From assembly GCA_021234155.1 (NCBI GenBank), contig JAJEKV010000073.1, forward strand, positions 2,206,001-2,270,000: a stretch of DNA of 64,000 nt. The letters run 5' to 3'. The DNA is from Isoetes taiwanensis (taxonomy: Eukaryota; Streptophyta; Lycopodiopsida; Isoetales; Isoetaceae). A program made the position numbers and the translations under genes. The notes below the pieces were generated by a model, which saw only the letters and a program-made list of their open reading frames with translations, had not been told where the DNA came from and did no database searches. Below are positions 34,610-46,111 of the stretch, piece after piece (positions within the stretch are counted from its first letter, which is position 1; every line of letters begins with the position of its first letter).

Positions 34610-35790
34610 TACGACGTGTGCCAATGACTTGGCAAAATGTGGTGATGAGTGGCATGATGATTCGGCAAGTGTTATTTTTGCAATTTTCATGAGATGCCTA
34701 GGAAAATTGAAATCTGCAAAAGGTGACATGGAATATGGTGATGTGGCACTCCAAGTGGTGACATGTCATGCCAAGTAAGCAAGGCCAACCAAAAATAAAG
34801 TATGACCTTTGTTTTTCATGGGGTGGTGTGGCGTGTTTGGGCGACATGGCAAGATATGGATGATGTGGACATGATGACCAAGCATTTTGCAAGAAATTGG
34901 ACAACTTTTAACGTTTCAAGAAGGATTTGGCAAGGAAATTTAGGGGCATTCAACCCAACTTACGTATCTCACTCAAAAAACCCTTTTGTCCAAAAAATTG
35001 ACCTAACTTTTTTTACATAAAGTGCATAAAATGCTTTAAGAGAAAAAAAATCATTTGAAAGAGCCTAGTGGCATGTTTGAGGCATAGTGTCTAGTCATTT
35101 TCTATTTAAAGTGCGTAAAATGCTTAGTCATCATGTGACATGGCACACCATCCAAAGAAATGCCATGTCACTATGGAGAAATATGCCTTCTTAAAAAGTT
35201 ACCAAATTGTCTATGCGCATTTTCATTTTTCCACTCCTTCATATTTTGCCACCTCACCAGTCATCTTTGCCACCTCGCCATACCCATGCCATGTCATCTC
35301 TTTTAATTTTTGCATATAGTCACTTTCTCAAAAAAGCAAAAGAAACAATTCCTTGCTTTTCTTCATGCCACCTCATCATTTCTAGTGCCATATCATTGCC
35401 ATGTACCCTGTGTGCCACTATTTCACTCTGCATAGCCACTCTGCACCAATGAAGCAAATTTCGACCACAACCCACATTGGCATTTCTAGCGTTTTTAACT
35501 TTTTGAAGGCAAAAAAGGAACCAATATGAGAAATAATGGGTAACAATGTGAGGTGTACCAATGAGATGGCAAAACATGGTTAATGACATGGCAAAAGTGG
35601 CATGATGATGTGGCAAAGGGTATATTTTGCAATCTCCATGAAATGAGTGGGGAAAATTGAAATTTGCAAAAGTAGATATGCAAAAATTTGGCGACATTGC
35701 AAGATCTGGATGATGTGGACACATGATGATGACTAGGCATTTTTGCAATAAATGGATAAAGCAAGTATTTTTGGTATAGGGAATTTGGCA
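34610..35790. repeat. direct repeat, about 940-bp period, TGGCATG-rich
   Basis: 34620-34730 and 35560-35680 share an ordered set: CCAATGA, TGGCAAAA, GTGGCATGATGAT, TTTTGCAAT, CATGA, GGAAAATTGAAAT, TGCAAAAG. GATATGGATGATGTGGACA (34853) also matches GATCTGGATGATGTGGACA (35704). An inverted TGCCA-rich part lies between (35260-35420). Looks like two direct copies of a repeat around unrelated sequence; class unknown. Confidence 0.5.
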
Positions 35791-36359
35791 AAGGGAACTT
35801 CAAGAATTTAGAGCAATTTTTATTACCAAGAGGGTGCTTATTTGACTTGTCCGTGACTTATTGACTGTATTTCCTTGAGTTTGATTTCAATTTATTTTGA
35901 GTTTGATATTCAACTTGAGCCGGGAAAAGGTGTAGATTCTTGAAATGTTGACTACTTGGACCTTGCATGCTTACTTTTGAATTTAAACTTCTTCTAGTGG
36001 AATCTTTAACCATGTAAATGGCACACTTTTCCAAGTCGAACAAGGCCAGGGCTTTGCGAGGTTGCCCCACTAGAGGGGAGAGGCCAGACACCAAAAACAT
36101 TCCCGAGGCAGCCTTTCCTAGCAGTCGAAATTAAAATAAAACAATGACGTCATGTATGGGTAGCGACTGTAATTGCTCAGTCATGTTAGCTGCTTCGAAA
36201 TTTCTTGATCCTGCCCCTCCTTCTTCCTTGTTTTTCTCCCCAATATTTATTTTTAATAGTTTGCCTAGCCACGATGAAGCATATGTCATGATTGCAGTAT
36301 ATGCAAGGGTTCGTCGCCCTGGAATGTTTAGATGCAGAATAAAGGTCAAAAGCTAAACA

Positions 36360-36880
36360 AAGCCACATTTTTGGCATTTTGAAAGCATACAAGTTACGAA
36401 ATGCAGTAGTGCATGGAAGATGCATTCACAAGAAGACCATTGAGTGTGAACTCCACTTTGACAATATGGTACGTAGCACCCTTGTTCATATATATGGAAA
36501 GGCAAGGTTGTTTGGAGGAAGCATGCAATGTATTCTATTGATTGCCAACCTGCAATGTAGTAATCTGGAGTGCATTGCTTGCAGGGGATGCTCAACATGA
36601 TGAAGGCATTCTAGCCCTCGATGGTTTTGAAAGTATGCAGCGGGATGTCATACAATCCGACAAGCTCATATTTCTAAGCATTTTGAAAGCTTGCGCTAGC
36701 CTTGATTTTATTAAAAAGGTTAGGTGCGTTCACAAGCAGATGATGAAGAATAAGCTTCATGATGACATAATTGTAAATGGTTCTCTAGTTGACATGTATG
36801 CTAAATGTGTGGCTTGGAGGAAGCACCTAGAGCTTTCGACCATCTACCAAACAAGGACATTATATCATGGGGAATAATGA
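36360..36880 (+). pseudogene. PPR protein fragment (PLS class)
   Basis: Frames joined by shifts read AVVHGRCIHKKTIECELHFD, then NMVRSTLVHIYGKARLFGG. From 36640 come SDKLIFLSILKACASLDFI and HKQMMKNKLHDDIIVNGSLV, then DMYAKC. H-x-x-x-x-x-x-x-x-x-D...S-L-V/I-D-M-Y-A/G-K-C followed by F-x-x-x-L-x-A-C-x-x-L is the pattern of land-plant PLS-type pentatricopeptide proteins, which bind organelle RNA. Stops and shifts make it a pseudogene. It is probably carried inside the surrounding transposon segment. Confidence 0.7.
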
Positions 36881-36984
36881 TCATAGGATAGGCTTAGTGT
36901 GGTGAAGGTTGTCTTGCCTTAGAGTGTTTATAACATGTTAGAGAATTGTTACGCTCAAGAAGGCAGCTAGGAAGAGGCGATCTT

Positions 36985-37150
36985 CAGCAGTGATGGGTGA
37001 ATTAAAGAAAGTCATGGCCTTGCACAGAGGGACATTTTCTCCCTTTGAGTTTTAAACCTGTCTCTCAGCTTCTTGTACTTGTTTCTCTAATTGGTAATGA
37101 TATTTGCCTTTCGTCCTTCACGAATAAAATAAAAATAAAATAAGCATCTT
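36985..37150 (+). repeat. retroposon 3' end with CGTCCTTC tail, inside the PPR scraps
   Basis: CTGTCTCTCAGCTTCTTG, then GTAATGATATTTGCC and TTTCGTCCTTCACG, followed by AATAAAATAAAAATAAAAT. Same terminal octamer as 3478, 3736 and 25930. It lies between two PPR-derived stretches. Confidence 0.5.
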
Positions 37151-37154
37151 CAAA

Positions 37155-37440
37155 GTGTAGGGCTAACAAAGTAATAGTTGTGAGCATGTTGAAAGCTTGT
37201 GGAACCTTAGGTGCCTTATGGAATGGCAACATACTCATCAGCAAATAGTTGATAATATACTTCAGCTTGACAACGTTTTAGGTGATATGCTAAATATAGG
37301 GAACAGAAGCAGCAAAAATAATCTTTCAAAATCTACCAGCTCCATAAATGGTATCGTGGAGTACAATAATCATAGGATATGTCCAACTTGGGGAGGTTGG
37401 ATCATCTCGAGAGTATGCATCATAACGACATAGACGCAAA
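37155..37440 (+). pseudogene. second PPR fragment
   Basis: VIVVSMLKACGTLGALWNGN, then frame-shifted HQQIVDNILQLDNVLGDML. This is the same L-x-x-x-L-K-A-C-G-x-L-G-A-L...H-x-x-I signature as the preceding fragment. It is interrupted by stops. Confidence 0.6.
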
Positions 37441-38530
37441 TAACATAACATCTAATAGTATCCTTGCAGCATTCAGTTGTGCAGGTTTAGTAGTCCATGT
37501 TTAGAAGAGAATACCTTAGTACAAGATTTGATATGTATGACATGACCTCTGTGGTAGATCTTCAATCTCATAGAAGATGCTTCAATGAACTAGAAGATTT
37601 TCTTGAAACAATGATGCCACTTGACATTTGTTTGTGGATGATTGTGCTTAGTCCTTGAAAATTGTATAACTATGTGGAGCTAGGGAGACAATGCTCTTTA
37701 GTAAATCTTATTATTGGCATCTCCATACATGAGGCAAATATTAATGTCTTAAGCCCCTCCAATCCATCGTAAGCAGCATAGCTAATGGCCAGGGGTTTAA
37801 CTAGCTTAGAGTTCCACTCCTTACATGCATGCACAACGAACAAGCATAAATATCAAGAATAAGACTAAACCTACTAACCATAGAATCATCGAGTGCCCCA
37901 TATACGTACACTTAGTAGTAAATCACCAGTAGACAAACACTATTCATACCTTGAATATGTGCTTGGCTTCCTTATCAAAAGTTGAAATAGGGAGCTTGGA
38001 CGCCTGAAGGAGCACGGAGCAACCCTCAAAATGGCGATTCTGGGTTTTATATAGACATGCATGTAAAATGATGTTGTATAAGGGTCTAAATATTGTACAA
38101 ATATGGGTTTGGGTGTTAAGGGGATTTAGTATCACCATTAAAAGGCGATACAGGACCCGATAAGATGTGCTCGCATCATTGAGCTTCACAAAAATATTTT
38201 TTCAAAACCAACCCTTTAGTTACCTTTGCCCTTCCCTAATTTTTTGTGCACATGACGTACATATCTATAATTTAATAAGCACAAACTGTATATTGCCATC
38301 TCACACAAGGTCATTTTAGAACTTAGTAGTACACACTCATTAGCTACCTCTTACTTTAAATAGCTATTCATATCTTGCTTGATTATACAATTACCTATAT
38401 TTGTTTACACCCTATGAGAAACAACCTTGTTCACATGATCCTTTCTTCCATCAATATGATATTCCTCATATTCTTATATTGTACCCCCCTAGTAGTTGTA
38501 TCTAAGTGTCAATATTTGTATCCAACACAT

Positions 38531-38979
38531 AACCAACACATAACTACCATTGACATTAATTAATATAACCATTGAATCCAACACAATTAAATTAAAATCC
38601 CCCTTAAACCCCCTTTGGTTTGGGTGCATATTCACACGGGGGGTGACTCCGGGCATCGAGAGCTGTCGGATTGGCATATTCGCCCCTTATTCCTTAATCT
38701 ACACCATACGTAAAGTTCCTCATTTGTGGGGTATGCAAGTACAAGATTTGCTATCTTGTATAACAAGATTTGCAAAATACTATAAGATTTCAAGCAGGAA
38801 TACTATATGGTGTTGATTTCAGATGCGTGCAAAATACAATTATGAGGGCTCACGCCCCGCCCACGTCACCCCAGGTGTGAATATGCACCCAAACCAAAGG
38901 GGTTTAAGGGGATTTTAATTTAATTGTGTTGGATTCAATGGTTATATTAATTAATGTCAATGGTAGTTATGTGTTGGTT
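38531..38979. mobile_element. foldback element (MITE-like), arms of about 107 bp
   Basis: Left arm 38531-38637 (from AACCAACACATAAC through TTTGGTTTGGGTGCATATTC) is the near-perfect reverse complement of right arm 38873-38979. The 235-bp centre has no coding potential. Flanks do not show a convincing target duplication. Confidence 0.85.
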
Positions 38980-41400
38980 ATTATACTAAAAATTTTTTGG
39001 CCCGGGGCCATAAAAAAAAACAGGACGTGAGAATATAAAAAAAGACATCTAAAACATGTAGCAATATGTGTTATGTAATATGCAAAACATTAAGAAAAAA
39101 AAGGGAATATAGTAAAATGAAACATGACTAACTATAATATCAAAGCATAATGTAATATAATTATATATGCTATAAAAGCATTTTATTTAGAAATTTATTG
39201 AGTTATTGAAAATAGCCAAGGTACCGTGACCTTACATGTGATGCTATGCTTTGGTCTTCATTTAGCTAAATTGAATAATAGAATCCTTGATGGAAACCAT
39301 CACATAAACTTGCAGAAGTTGCATAGTATGCATTGCTCCAATAATACCAATCACTTATCACTTATGTAGAAATAAATGGCAGTGTTCTTACAAGCACTAC
39401 AACCAAGAATTTCATCTGTACGAGAATAAGAATTCTTATTGATATTAGAATGCATTTTCAGCAAGAATTCAAAATCAGCAACTTTTGCTTACCATTTATG
39501 AAAACTCCATCTATAGAAACTGGATACCAATCTAGGTTTTTGGATATGACAGCTCTAGATTCTTCATGTCCTTAGAGATTCAACTCTGTACAATTCGTCC
39601 TCATAGTCCTGATATCTGTACAATTGTCTCTCCATTGTATACTCCAAAATCTGAGGCCTAACTACCTGTGTCTCCTATTTTGACCTCAATCAAAGGACGT
39701 CGGCACTGTTCTGGTATTCTTATGCTATCTCGGCAAACCACAGTCACATAAAAATTTCGACACAATTCTTCCAAGTTGGTGCGATTCCTAAAGCTAGATG
39801 GACTTACAAGGCTACCTAACGTCATCATGATACACGCTTGGCTGTGAGGTCATATTGGCATCAACAGAGGTTTAACCGAGGTAAGACAAGTAAAATTAAC
39901 AGGAATTTCTTTGAAAGCAAAATAAGAAGAAAAGCGAGAAGTTTAGAGGCAAAGATCGCATTGGAAGGAGAGAAAAATGATTGTTCTGAAACCATGAATG
40001 GGACTAGTATTCAGAAAAGGAGGAGAATCTAAACGAGCTAGCCATTTGAGGCTTGTAGCAGAAGCAAGAAACCAAGGCTTTCAACCCAAAACTCATCATC
40101 AATCTTCTTACAAATTGCTGCAGAAGCTATGGACCGACATCAATAGAGCCTGAGTAAGTGTATCTAACAAAGGGCTTCTGCCACTGTCTTATTAGCAAAA
40201 GCAGTTCCAATCGAAAAAAATTTGAGCTTAAGCCATTAGAAGAGTTCTCTGTTGTAGAGCTCTTTTGGCAGCCCCTGACGAAAAGAAAAGCCCCAAGAGC
40301 AAGAGCTTAAGTCACATCTGAAGCACAGATATGGCAGCCAAAGTTCAATCTTCAGCCCCATTTCAAATGAAGAAAATCAAGAATCGATGTTTCAAGACCG
40401 GAAAAGATCTGCATGGCCAATCTGTAATCTGCACCATTATTCTCTGTTAAAAACGCCACAAATCCATGGCTGGTTTCTTCCGATCTGAACTCATTAACCT
40501 TTTCGCCCCCTTTTCGTCCTTCAACCCCAAATTCATGGAAGAGGAAACTTCGCCTTCACCGCAAAAATTTCCTTAAAATCCGACTGGCCGCAGCAGAAAC
40601 ACGGTACCTCTTCTCCTCCCGCAGATCTACCGGATGGGTAGAGGTTTTGTCACTCATTTTGGACTCTCAGATATCCAGATTCCTTCAAAAACTGAGCCAG
40701 GTTTTGCATGTTTTCAACAGCTGCGAAGCCTTTAAAATCAATAAAACGTTGACGAATCTGACCTCCTCCACGTAGCTGCAGATTTAGCTTAGCCATGGTT
40801 TCATTCTTCATTCTGGTAGAGTAAATATCTACCCAAACCAAGACCTGGATTATGGCCCTAATCCACACAACCCTAAAAAAAACCCTAAAAATAATGGGAG
40901 GATATTGACACCCACCACAAAAAAGCCTCCACCACAGGATTTGCCCCCTTTTCTAAAATCAACGGCTAACAAAAGGGTGCACTCTAGAAATACTATTTAG
41001 TACACCTAGATGAATACGGCCACCAAATCATATGAAAACCTTAGAGAAAACAGTACAAAAACAGGAAAAAAAACCCCCTGTTATAATGCTACATATTCAA
41101 AGTTGTTATATATTTGTAAGAACTATCTTAACATATATAATATAAATATTGTAGAATGATGCTTTGGCATATTATTCAAAGATTCCTCTCTATAATCGCG
41201 ACACGTCAGCTATTTTCGTGCGCAACACTTCTATAAAGTTTCTTTTGACACGTAGCAATAAAAAAAAGAGAAAATTTGTCTAGCCATGGCGTATTCAACT
41301 ATTACGGCATTTGGAGTGTGATAACAGTGCTCCTGCTCATTTCCATCCTTTTTAACACCCGTTGTTGCAGAATGGATTTTGCATATATAGAGGTGTACAT
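38980..41400. other. AT-rich stretch, no gene recognised
   Basis: Only short frames. A GGCCCGGGGCC palindrome is at about 38999. A short inverted match to the 6055/6486 repeat (ACAGGGGG and GAATATGTAGCA reversed) lies at about 41070-41100. 40480-40870 is less AT-rich and could be a 5' gene region (an ATCTACCGGATGGG segment), but no protein was recognised. Confidence 0.3.
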
Positions 41401-41420
41401 ACCCGTTATGGGGCATCCGA

Positions 41421-41568
41421 GAGAAAGGAAGGAAGGAAGGATGTTTTTTTTATCGTCCACGGAGGCCAATCGACCTATGGGACCCAATACAAGAGTGCAT
41501 CAGGCGTGATTATTGCCCGGAGTAAAAAAAAACCCCGCCCCGAAGGGTTTTCGAGGGAAAAATTGTGA
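41421..41568 (-). mobile_element. 5'-truncated 3' end of the GC-rich LINE, reversed
   Basis: The minus strand reproduces the 18465-18597 sequence: GGGTCCCATAGGTCGATTGG, then CCTCCG, GACGATAAAA and a CCTTCCTTCCTT tail. It is a short second insertion of the family at 7020-18600. Confidence 0.75.
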
Positions 41569-41799
41569 CAGCAATAAGACTGCTGACAAACTATACAGAT
41601 ATACATACATATATGATGAGTCGTTTCCTGCCCATTAAGTGGTTGTCCGGGGGCATATGTGAGTCCTCAGATCCATTGCCTCCTAAATATATGATCCTAA
41701 TGAGTGCATAGAAGGAGCAAAGTATAGAAGGTTGTTCAAATGCCCATAAAAGAATTTTGGTCTGGATGTTGGCTCATTGTATAAGGTGCAACGGTAATG

Positions 41800-42140
41800 T
41801 GGCAATGACTATGGTCTCATCTATACCACCATGGCATAAACTAATGCTCAATGCCTATACATGAACCATTATATGGAAAAAACGTATGGTTCTTGAACAA
41901 ATTGAATTAACCTTCAAATTATGACATTATTCATTCAGGGGTTGAAACATTCCTAGTTCTAATGAACTGATACTAGTTTTAATAAACCACTATGGTATAC
42001 ATGGTATCTATTGAAACCATATCATAAACTATAACCAGTTTTAACAAACCACTATATCATTAGTAACTAATATTAATAACCATGTTGTAAGACACTATCA
42101 GTTTTAACAAACCGCTATAGCATGTGGTTTTCTTCTATCA
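41800..42140. repeat. AAACCACTATGGTATAC degenerate repeats
   Basis: Units TTTTAATAAACCACTATGG, GTTTTAACAAACCACTATA and GTTTTAACAAACCGCTATAG recur every 40-60 bp (about 41975, 42035, 42100). They match units near 31100-31230 in opposite orientation. Confidence 0.5.
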
Positions 42141-43019
42141 AATGAATTGTCGTATAAAAGACCACATCTATTATGGTTTTCGGATGATCTGATATCATTT
42201 TTATATGGCAGTTCATTTTTGGGGGCCTTGTGTAGCCCCTCTGGCTATGCATCCGGCGGGCTACAGTCAAGTCCCAAGACTTTTCAACCTACTCTGCAAA
42301 GTGTGTACAGGAGGGGCGGATGGAGTGGACTACCCTAAGCCATGTTCTTATGCCAGCCAAATCCATTTGCCATGAATTCTGTCTGAGATGACTTCTGGAG
42401 ACTCAAGCTTTCAGTCATTCCCCTTGAGTCTGAGCCTTGGGTAGGATCTCCATATGTGATGTACTAATCTTTGTCTATGCAGATATGTGGTGAGCCATCC
42501 TTCGTGATGGTCATGTGATGTGATGTATTTGTACTTACATATATGTTTACGCTTCCGCAGCTAGGTAGGCCCTGGGGGGGAGACAGGGTAAAATGACCCC
42601 TTCATTCTTCCCACTGGAACTCGTCAAGGTTGCAGTGATACGTGGAGGGCCTTGTATCAGCATGGAGCTGGTATGGGGGATGAACTCCTATTTGTATACG
42701 GTGAGTGCACCGTATATGAGTAGGGGACGTCACAATATGGGGTCAAATAAACTAGCTAATAGTGTTCTTGAAGATCCAGCATCCGACGCGTAATTGTTAT
42801 AGAAAAAAGTGAGAGCAAAGGAGATGATTTTAAGAATTAAGATGCTGAAGAAACCAAAGGGGAAGAAGTTTGCAATGTAATTTTAGAACATTCTGATGCT
42901 TGTTCAAGAACAAAAAATTTAGGACATTGTGATGGATACAGTAGCTGACGCACTAGTAATTGATACTCTAGCTGATAGATTCATAGTAGAAGTGGCTAAA
43001 ACTCTTTCTGAACCCCCTT

Positions 43020-43505
43020 ATTAATTACTCTTGTGGAATGACAATGAAGAGACATATACAAAGACAGAAACCCAGCTAAGAGCTAATGAAGATTCAAAAC
43101 TTCTCTTTGCGGAAGAATTTACTAATATGCAATCTGAACCATACATCACATCAGACACCAATGTGCTTAAAGTAAATATGAAAAAAAAGTATGTCAGAAC
43201 TCGTGAGACATGTCAGCAGGCTAAAGCAAGACGAGGCAAAACTCCAAAACTTTTGCAACCTCTGCCTGTGTCAGAGGAGGGGTGGAGTGAAATCTCTATG
43301 AACTTCATTATGAAGTTGCCTCGTACTATGCATCATTATATACAGATACTTATCACCGTGGATAGATTGACCAAGTATGCACACTTTATACCTCTAACAA
43401 AGAATGTTGATGGCTTGGTGGTGGCCAAGGCTTATATGCAACATGTATTTCCTATTTCTAAGCTACCCATTGTAGGCAATCGTGATGTTGATATGGTTTG
43501 TGGGG
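43020..43505 (+). pseudogene. Gypsy integrase remnant, plus strand
   Basis: RTRETCQQAKARRGKTPKLL with QPLPVSEEGWSEISMNFI, then MKLPRTMHHYIQILITVDRL and TKYAHFIPLTKNVDG, ending LPIVGNRDVD. This is the end of the integrase zinc finger and the start of the catalytic core (first Asp region, then LPxxIVSDRD). The core stops after NRDVD, and the sequence passes directly into an LTR-edge/primer-site region. It is a different, oppositely oriented Gypsy copy from the chromovirus around it. Confidence 0.75.
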
Positions 43506-43526
43506 TAAGTGCGAGTACATAACATT

Positions 43527-43538
43527 TGGTATCAGAGC
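43527..43538 (+). promoter_or_regulatory. primer-binding site, initiator Met-tRNA type
   Basis: TGGTATCAGAGC on the plus strand. It is followed within 80 bp by a purine run GAGGAAGAGGAGGAATTAATA (43598-43618), which looks like the polypurine tract of the same element. Nearly all internal sequence between primer site and polypurine tract is missing. Confidence 0.65.
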
Positions 43539-43639
43539 CAAGATTCAATTCCTCGTGGCAACAATAGTATGTTTTATATGCTTGAGGGCAAGCATCTCGA
43601 GGAAGAGGAGGAATTAATATGGTTTTTGGGGTATGGGAT

Positions 43640-45030
43640 AAAGCCTGGTAAAACCCAGGAATAGCAAGGACAAAATCAGGAGCCCACGATACTGTACAAA
43701 CTGAAGTAGATATTGGTGCAGAGGCCTGAACTGCAGATGAACTGGAACTAGAGCTCGAACCAGCAAACCGAAGGGATCTAGTACGCCAATCAATCTGTGG
43801 GTTATGTAGCTCGAGCCAGGGCAGACCCAAGACTACTGGCGCATGTGGGCTAGCGATGAGATTGAAAGAAATGTTGCCAGAAGCTCCCTCAAACAAAACA
43901 TAAAGAGGTGCAGTACATTCTGTGACTGCGCCTGAAGCAATATCACACCCATCAATCACATTAACAGAGCTAGGATGCTCGATCCTGCTTCTAGGAATGA
44001 CATGCTTAGTAGTGAACATACTATCCATGAAGCAGGCATTCGCACCACAATCAAGTTGCACCAGCGTCTCTATCCTCCCAACCTCCGACTCCAATGAAAT
44101 AGAGATAAAAAATTCTTTAGTGACCTTGTCCGAGGGAATAAAACCTTCGCCACATGTGGGAGGAGTTGAAGGAATGTCAGGCAACCGCCGAGAGACTCCT
44201 ACTACTCGAACGGGGCTCAAACAGTTTGATCGCTTAATAGGACATCCACAAGCAATATGGCCAGCCCCTCCACAATAGAGGCAGAGATTAGCCTCTCTTC
44301 ACCGTTGCTTCTCAGCTGCAGACAAGGGCCCTCGAACCACACAATCAATTTGTATAGGCACTGGACCAACTGATTTCAGGGACGTGGGCAGTGCAAAAAC
44401 TGTTGTGATCACTGGAGCTTGGGGAAGTAAAGAAACATGCTGATTTCGTTTTTCTTGCTTACGCTCAAAAAGACAGTTATCACAACGAACCGCAAACTTC
44501 ATAGCTTCGTCTAAGATTCTGGGATCCTCCATAGTCAGCAAGATATCCTTTATATCCTCGCGGAGCCCTCTTTGAAAACAACCCCAAAGAGCCGCATCTT
44601 CCCAGGCTGTGTCTATGGCAATCTGTCGGAACTCAGAAGCATAAACTGCAGCCGGACAAGAACCTTGCCTGAGGTTGCCAAGCTTGGTTACTGCTGTGCG
44701 TTGTCGATTAGTGTCTCCAAAACATGCTCAAGTTCAGCAGTAAATAAAGCCAAATTTTGCAACTCAGGAGCCCCTTTCTCCAGCAGGGGGCAAACCAACT
44801 CAAGGCTGACCCAGAAAGAAGAGGGTCAACTAGTCCGACCAGTTCCCGATCTGTAGGATACCTTTGAGGATGGAGCCGAATAACAAGCCGAATCTGATTA
44901 AAAAAACCTCGGAGCTTGGATCTAGTGCCATCAAATTTTTCTGGCAGGCTGATCTTAGGTTCCGATGACCTCCTCCCGAAGCTAGAGGCTGACTCACGAG
45001 AAGCTACCCGATCCTGGAGCTCCTTATTAT
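43640..45030 (-). pseudogene. Gypsy chromovirus gag and protease, 3' of the LINE insertion
   Basis: Read from 45030 down: NKELQDRVASRESA, then PEKFDGTRSKLRGFFNQIRL, then SALSWFAP (retrotransposon gag). A CCHC knuckle follows, CLYCGGAGHIACGC (about 44285-44240). The protease has LVQLDCGANACFMDS (about 44060), where the usual Asp-Ser/Thr-Gly is Asp-Cys-Gly, then VVLGLPWLELHNPQIDW. It ends in a Ser run (about 43745). It belongs with pol at 27190-29600; about 14 kb of other insertions now lie between. Stops and shifts near 44720, 44550 and 44300 show decay. Confidence 0.85.
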
Positions 45031-46111
45031 AAAAAAGCTCCTGTGAAAAAACATACTTTCATGTATAAAGGTGCGGCTCTGGAAGTTGTTGACACTTACA
45101 AATATCTTGGTTTGGAGATCTTCTCGAACTATAAATGGAAAGAATGTATTAAAAAGCGAGCAGCAGGCGGAAAAGCTGCTTTGTACAGTATGCTTTCAAA
45201 ATGTTTCAAAGCCTCTTTGACGGATTGGGGCCTGAAAAAGGTATTGTTTAAAACATTGGTACAACCAGTACTTTTATATGGGTCTCCAATTTGGGGGCCT
45301 TCCTTATCATGTAGGCAGTGGTCCCAATTGGAGACTGTGATGAAGACATTTATCAGAGAAGAGTTGGGGGTGAAGAACCAAATACCTTATGCAATTCTCT
45401 TGGCGGAGGCAGGCATGATCCCATTAGAAGCCGAAGCTTTGTACCAGACTATTAATTTTGTGAACAGAATTTGCAGCCTTGAGGAGGACAGATTCCCTAA
45501 CTTGGCCAAGCATGACTCAGCCGAAAAGGGGTGGTACCATGACATTATCAAATGGGCTGAAAGGTGGGGCATATCAGAGGCCAATTGGCCGACTTCTGAG
45601 TTAGGCGTCCGTGACATGGTACAAACGGGTGCTATAAATAAGCTCTGGGAAAATAAGGGATCGAGAATGATGTTATACTCATCGGACATCAATCCAATGC
45701 TTACATACTCGGATCAGAGCTATTTACATGCCTCTATTCCGAAAAACTTGAGACATTGGATAGCCAGATATAGGACCAGTTCGCACAAATTAAAGGTAGA
45801 AACTGGAAGATGGTCTTAGGTTCCTAGGGATGAACGAGTATGCACTTTTTGTGATCTAAGACAGGTAGAAGATGAGAACCATGTCCTGCTGGTGTGCCCA
45901 TCATATGATGATATTAGGCATCAATTCCACATAGACGTACCCGACTTTCAGTCACTATGGGGTTTAGACTTCATGATATTAGGGAACTTCATTAAATCTG
46001 TTGATTCACACAGAGAGTTCCTTTTGAAAACTCACTAATTGTACGTGTCGCTCCATGACCCTTGAGGTCCATTGTGGGCGTGATAAATATATTATTATTA
46101 TTATTATTATT
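45031..46111 (+). mobile_element. 5'-truncated LINE inside chromovirus gag
   Basis: The plus-strand frame 45043-45819 begins HTFMYKGAALEVVDTYKYLG and has QPVLLYGSPIWGPS. After one TAG it continues with a zinc-binding CTFCDLRQVEDENHVLLVCP motif to about 46038. It ends in an ATT microsatellite tail (46090-46110). CTTATTAT at 45023-45030 is duplicated at 46112-46119. Removing the insert restores the gag frame (QLQLDNKELQD). It is related in this region to the GC-rich LINE (VEPVLLYGVEVWGP), but the tail differs. Confidence 0.88.

Larger units (their letters stand above)
29871..42734. mobile_element. 12.9-kb segment with inverted ends and ATATG duplication
   Basis: It begins TGTGACGTTCC and ends with the reverse complement of TGTGACGTCCCC. 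Both ends also share a TATACGGT block about 20 bp in. ATATG flanks both sides (29866-29870, 42735-42739). The start is LTR-like, with TATATAAGG at about 30123. The two ends are in inverted, not direct, orientation, and no matching direct LTR was found. Inside are PPR scraps, a foldback element, a LINE tail and subterminal repeats, but no transposase I can recognise. The element class is open. Confidence 0.45.

Noticed and set aside
40500-40530. Another CGTCCTTC retroposon tail
   Set aside because: The octamer is followed by AACCCC rather than an A-run and lacks the AATAAA-like context.
41421-41445. Simple GGAA microsatellite only
   Set aside because: Adjacent sequence matches the 3' end of the GC-rich LINE, so it is that element's reversed tail.
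43432-43640. C-terminal 60 residues of the gag-side minus-strand frame (after TPKTIL) as part of the protease
   Set aside because: This part reads antisense through the primer-binding site and LTR edge of the plus-strand Gypsy remnant, so it is not chromovirus sequence.
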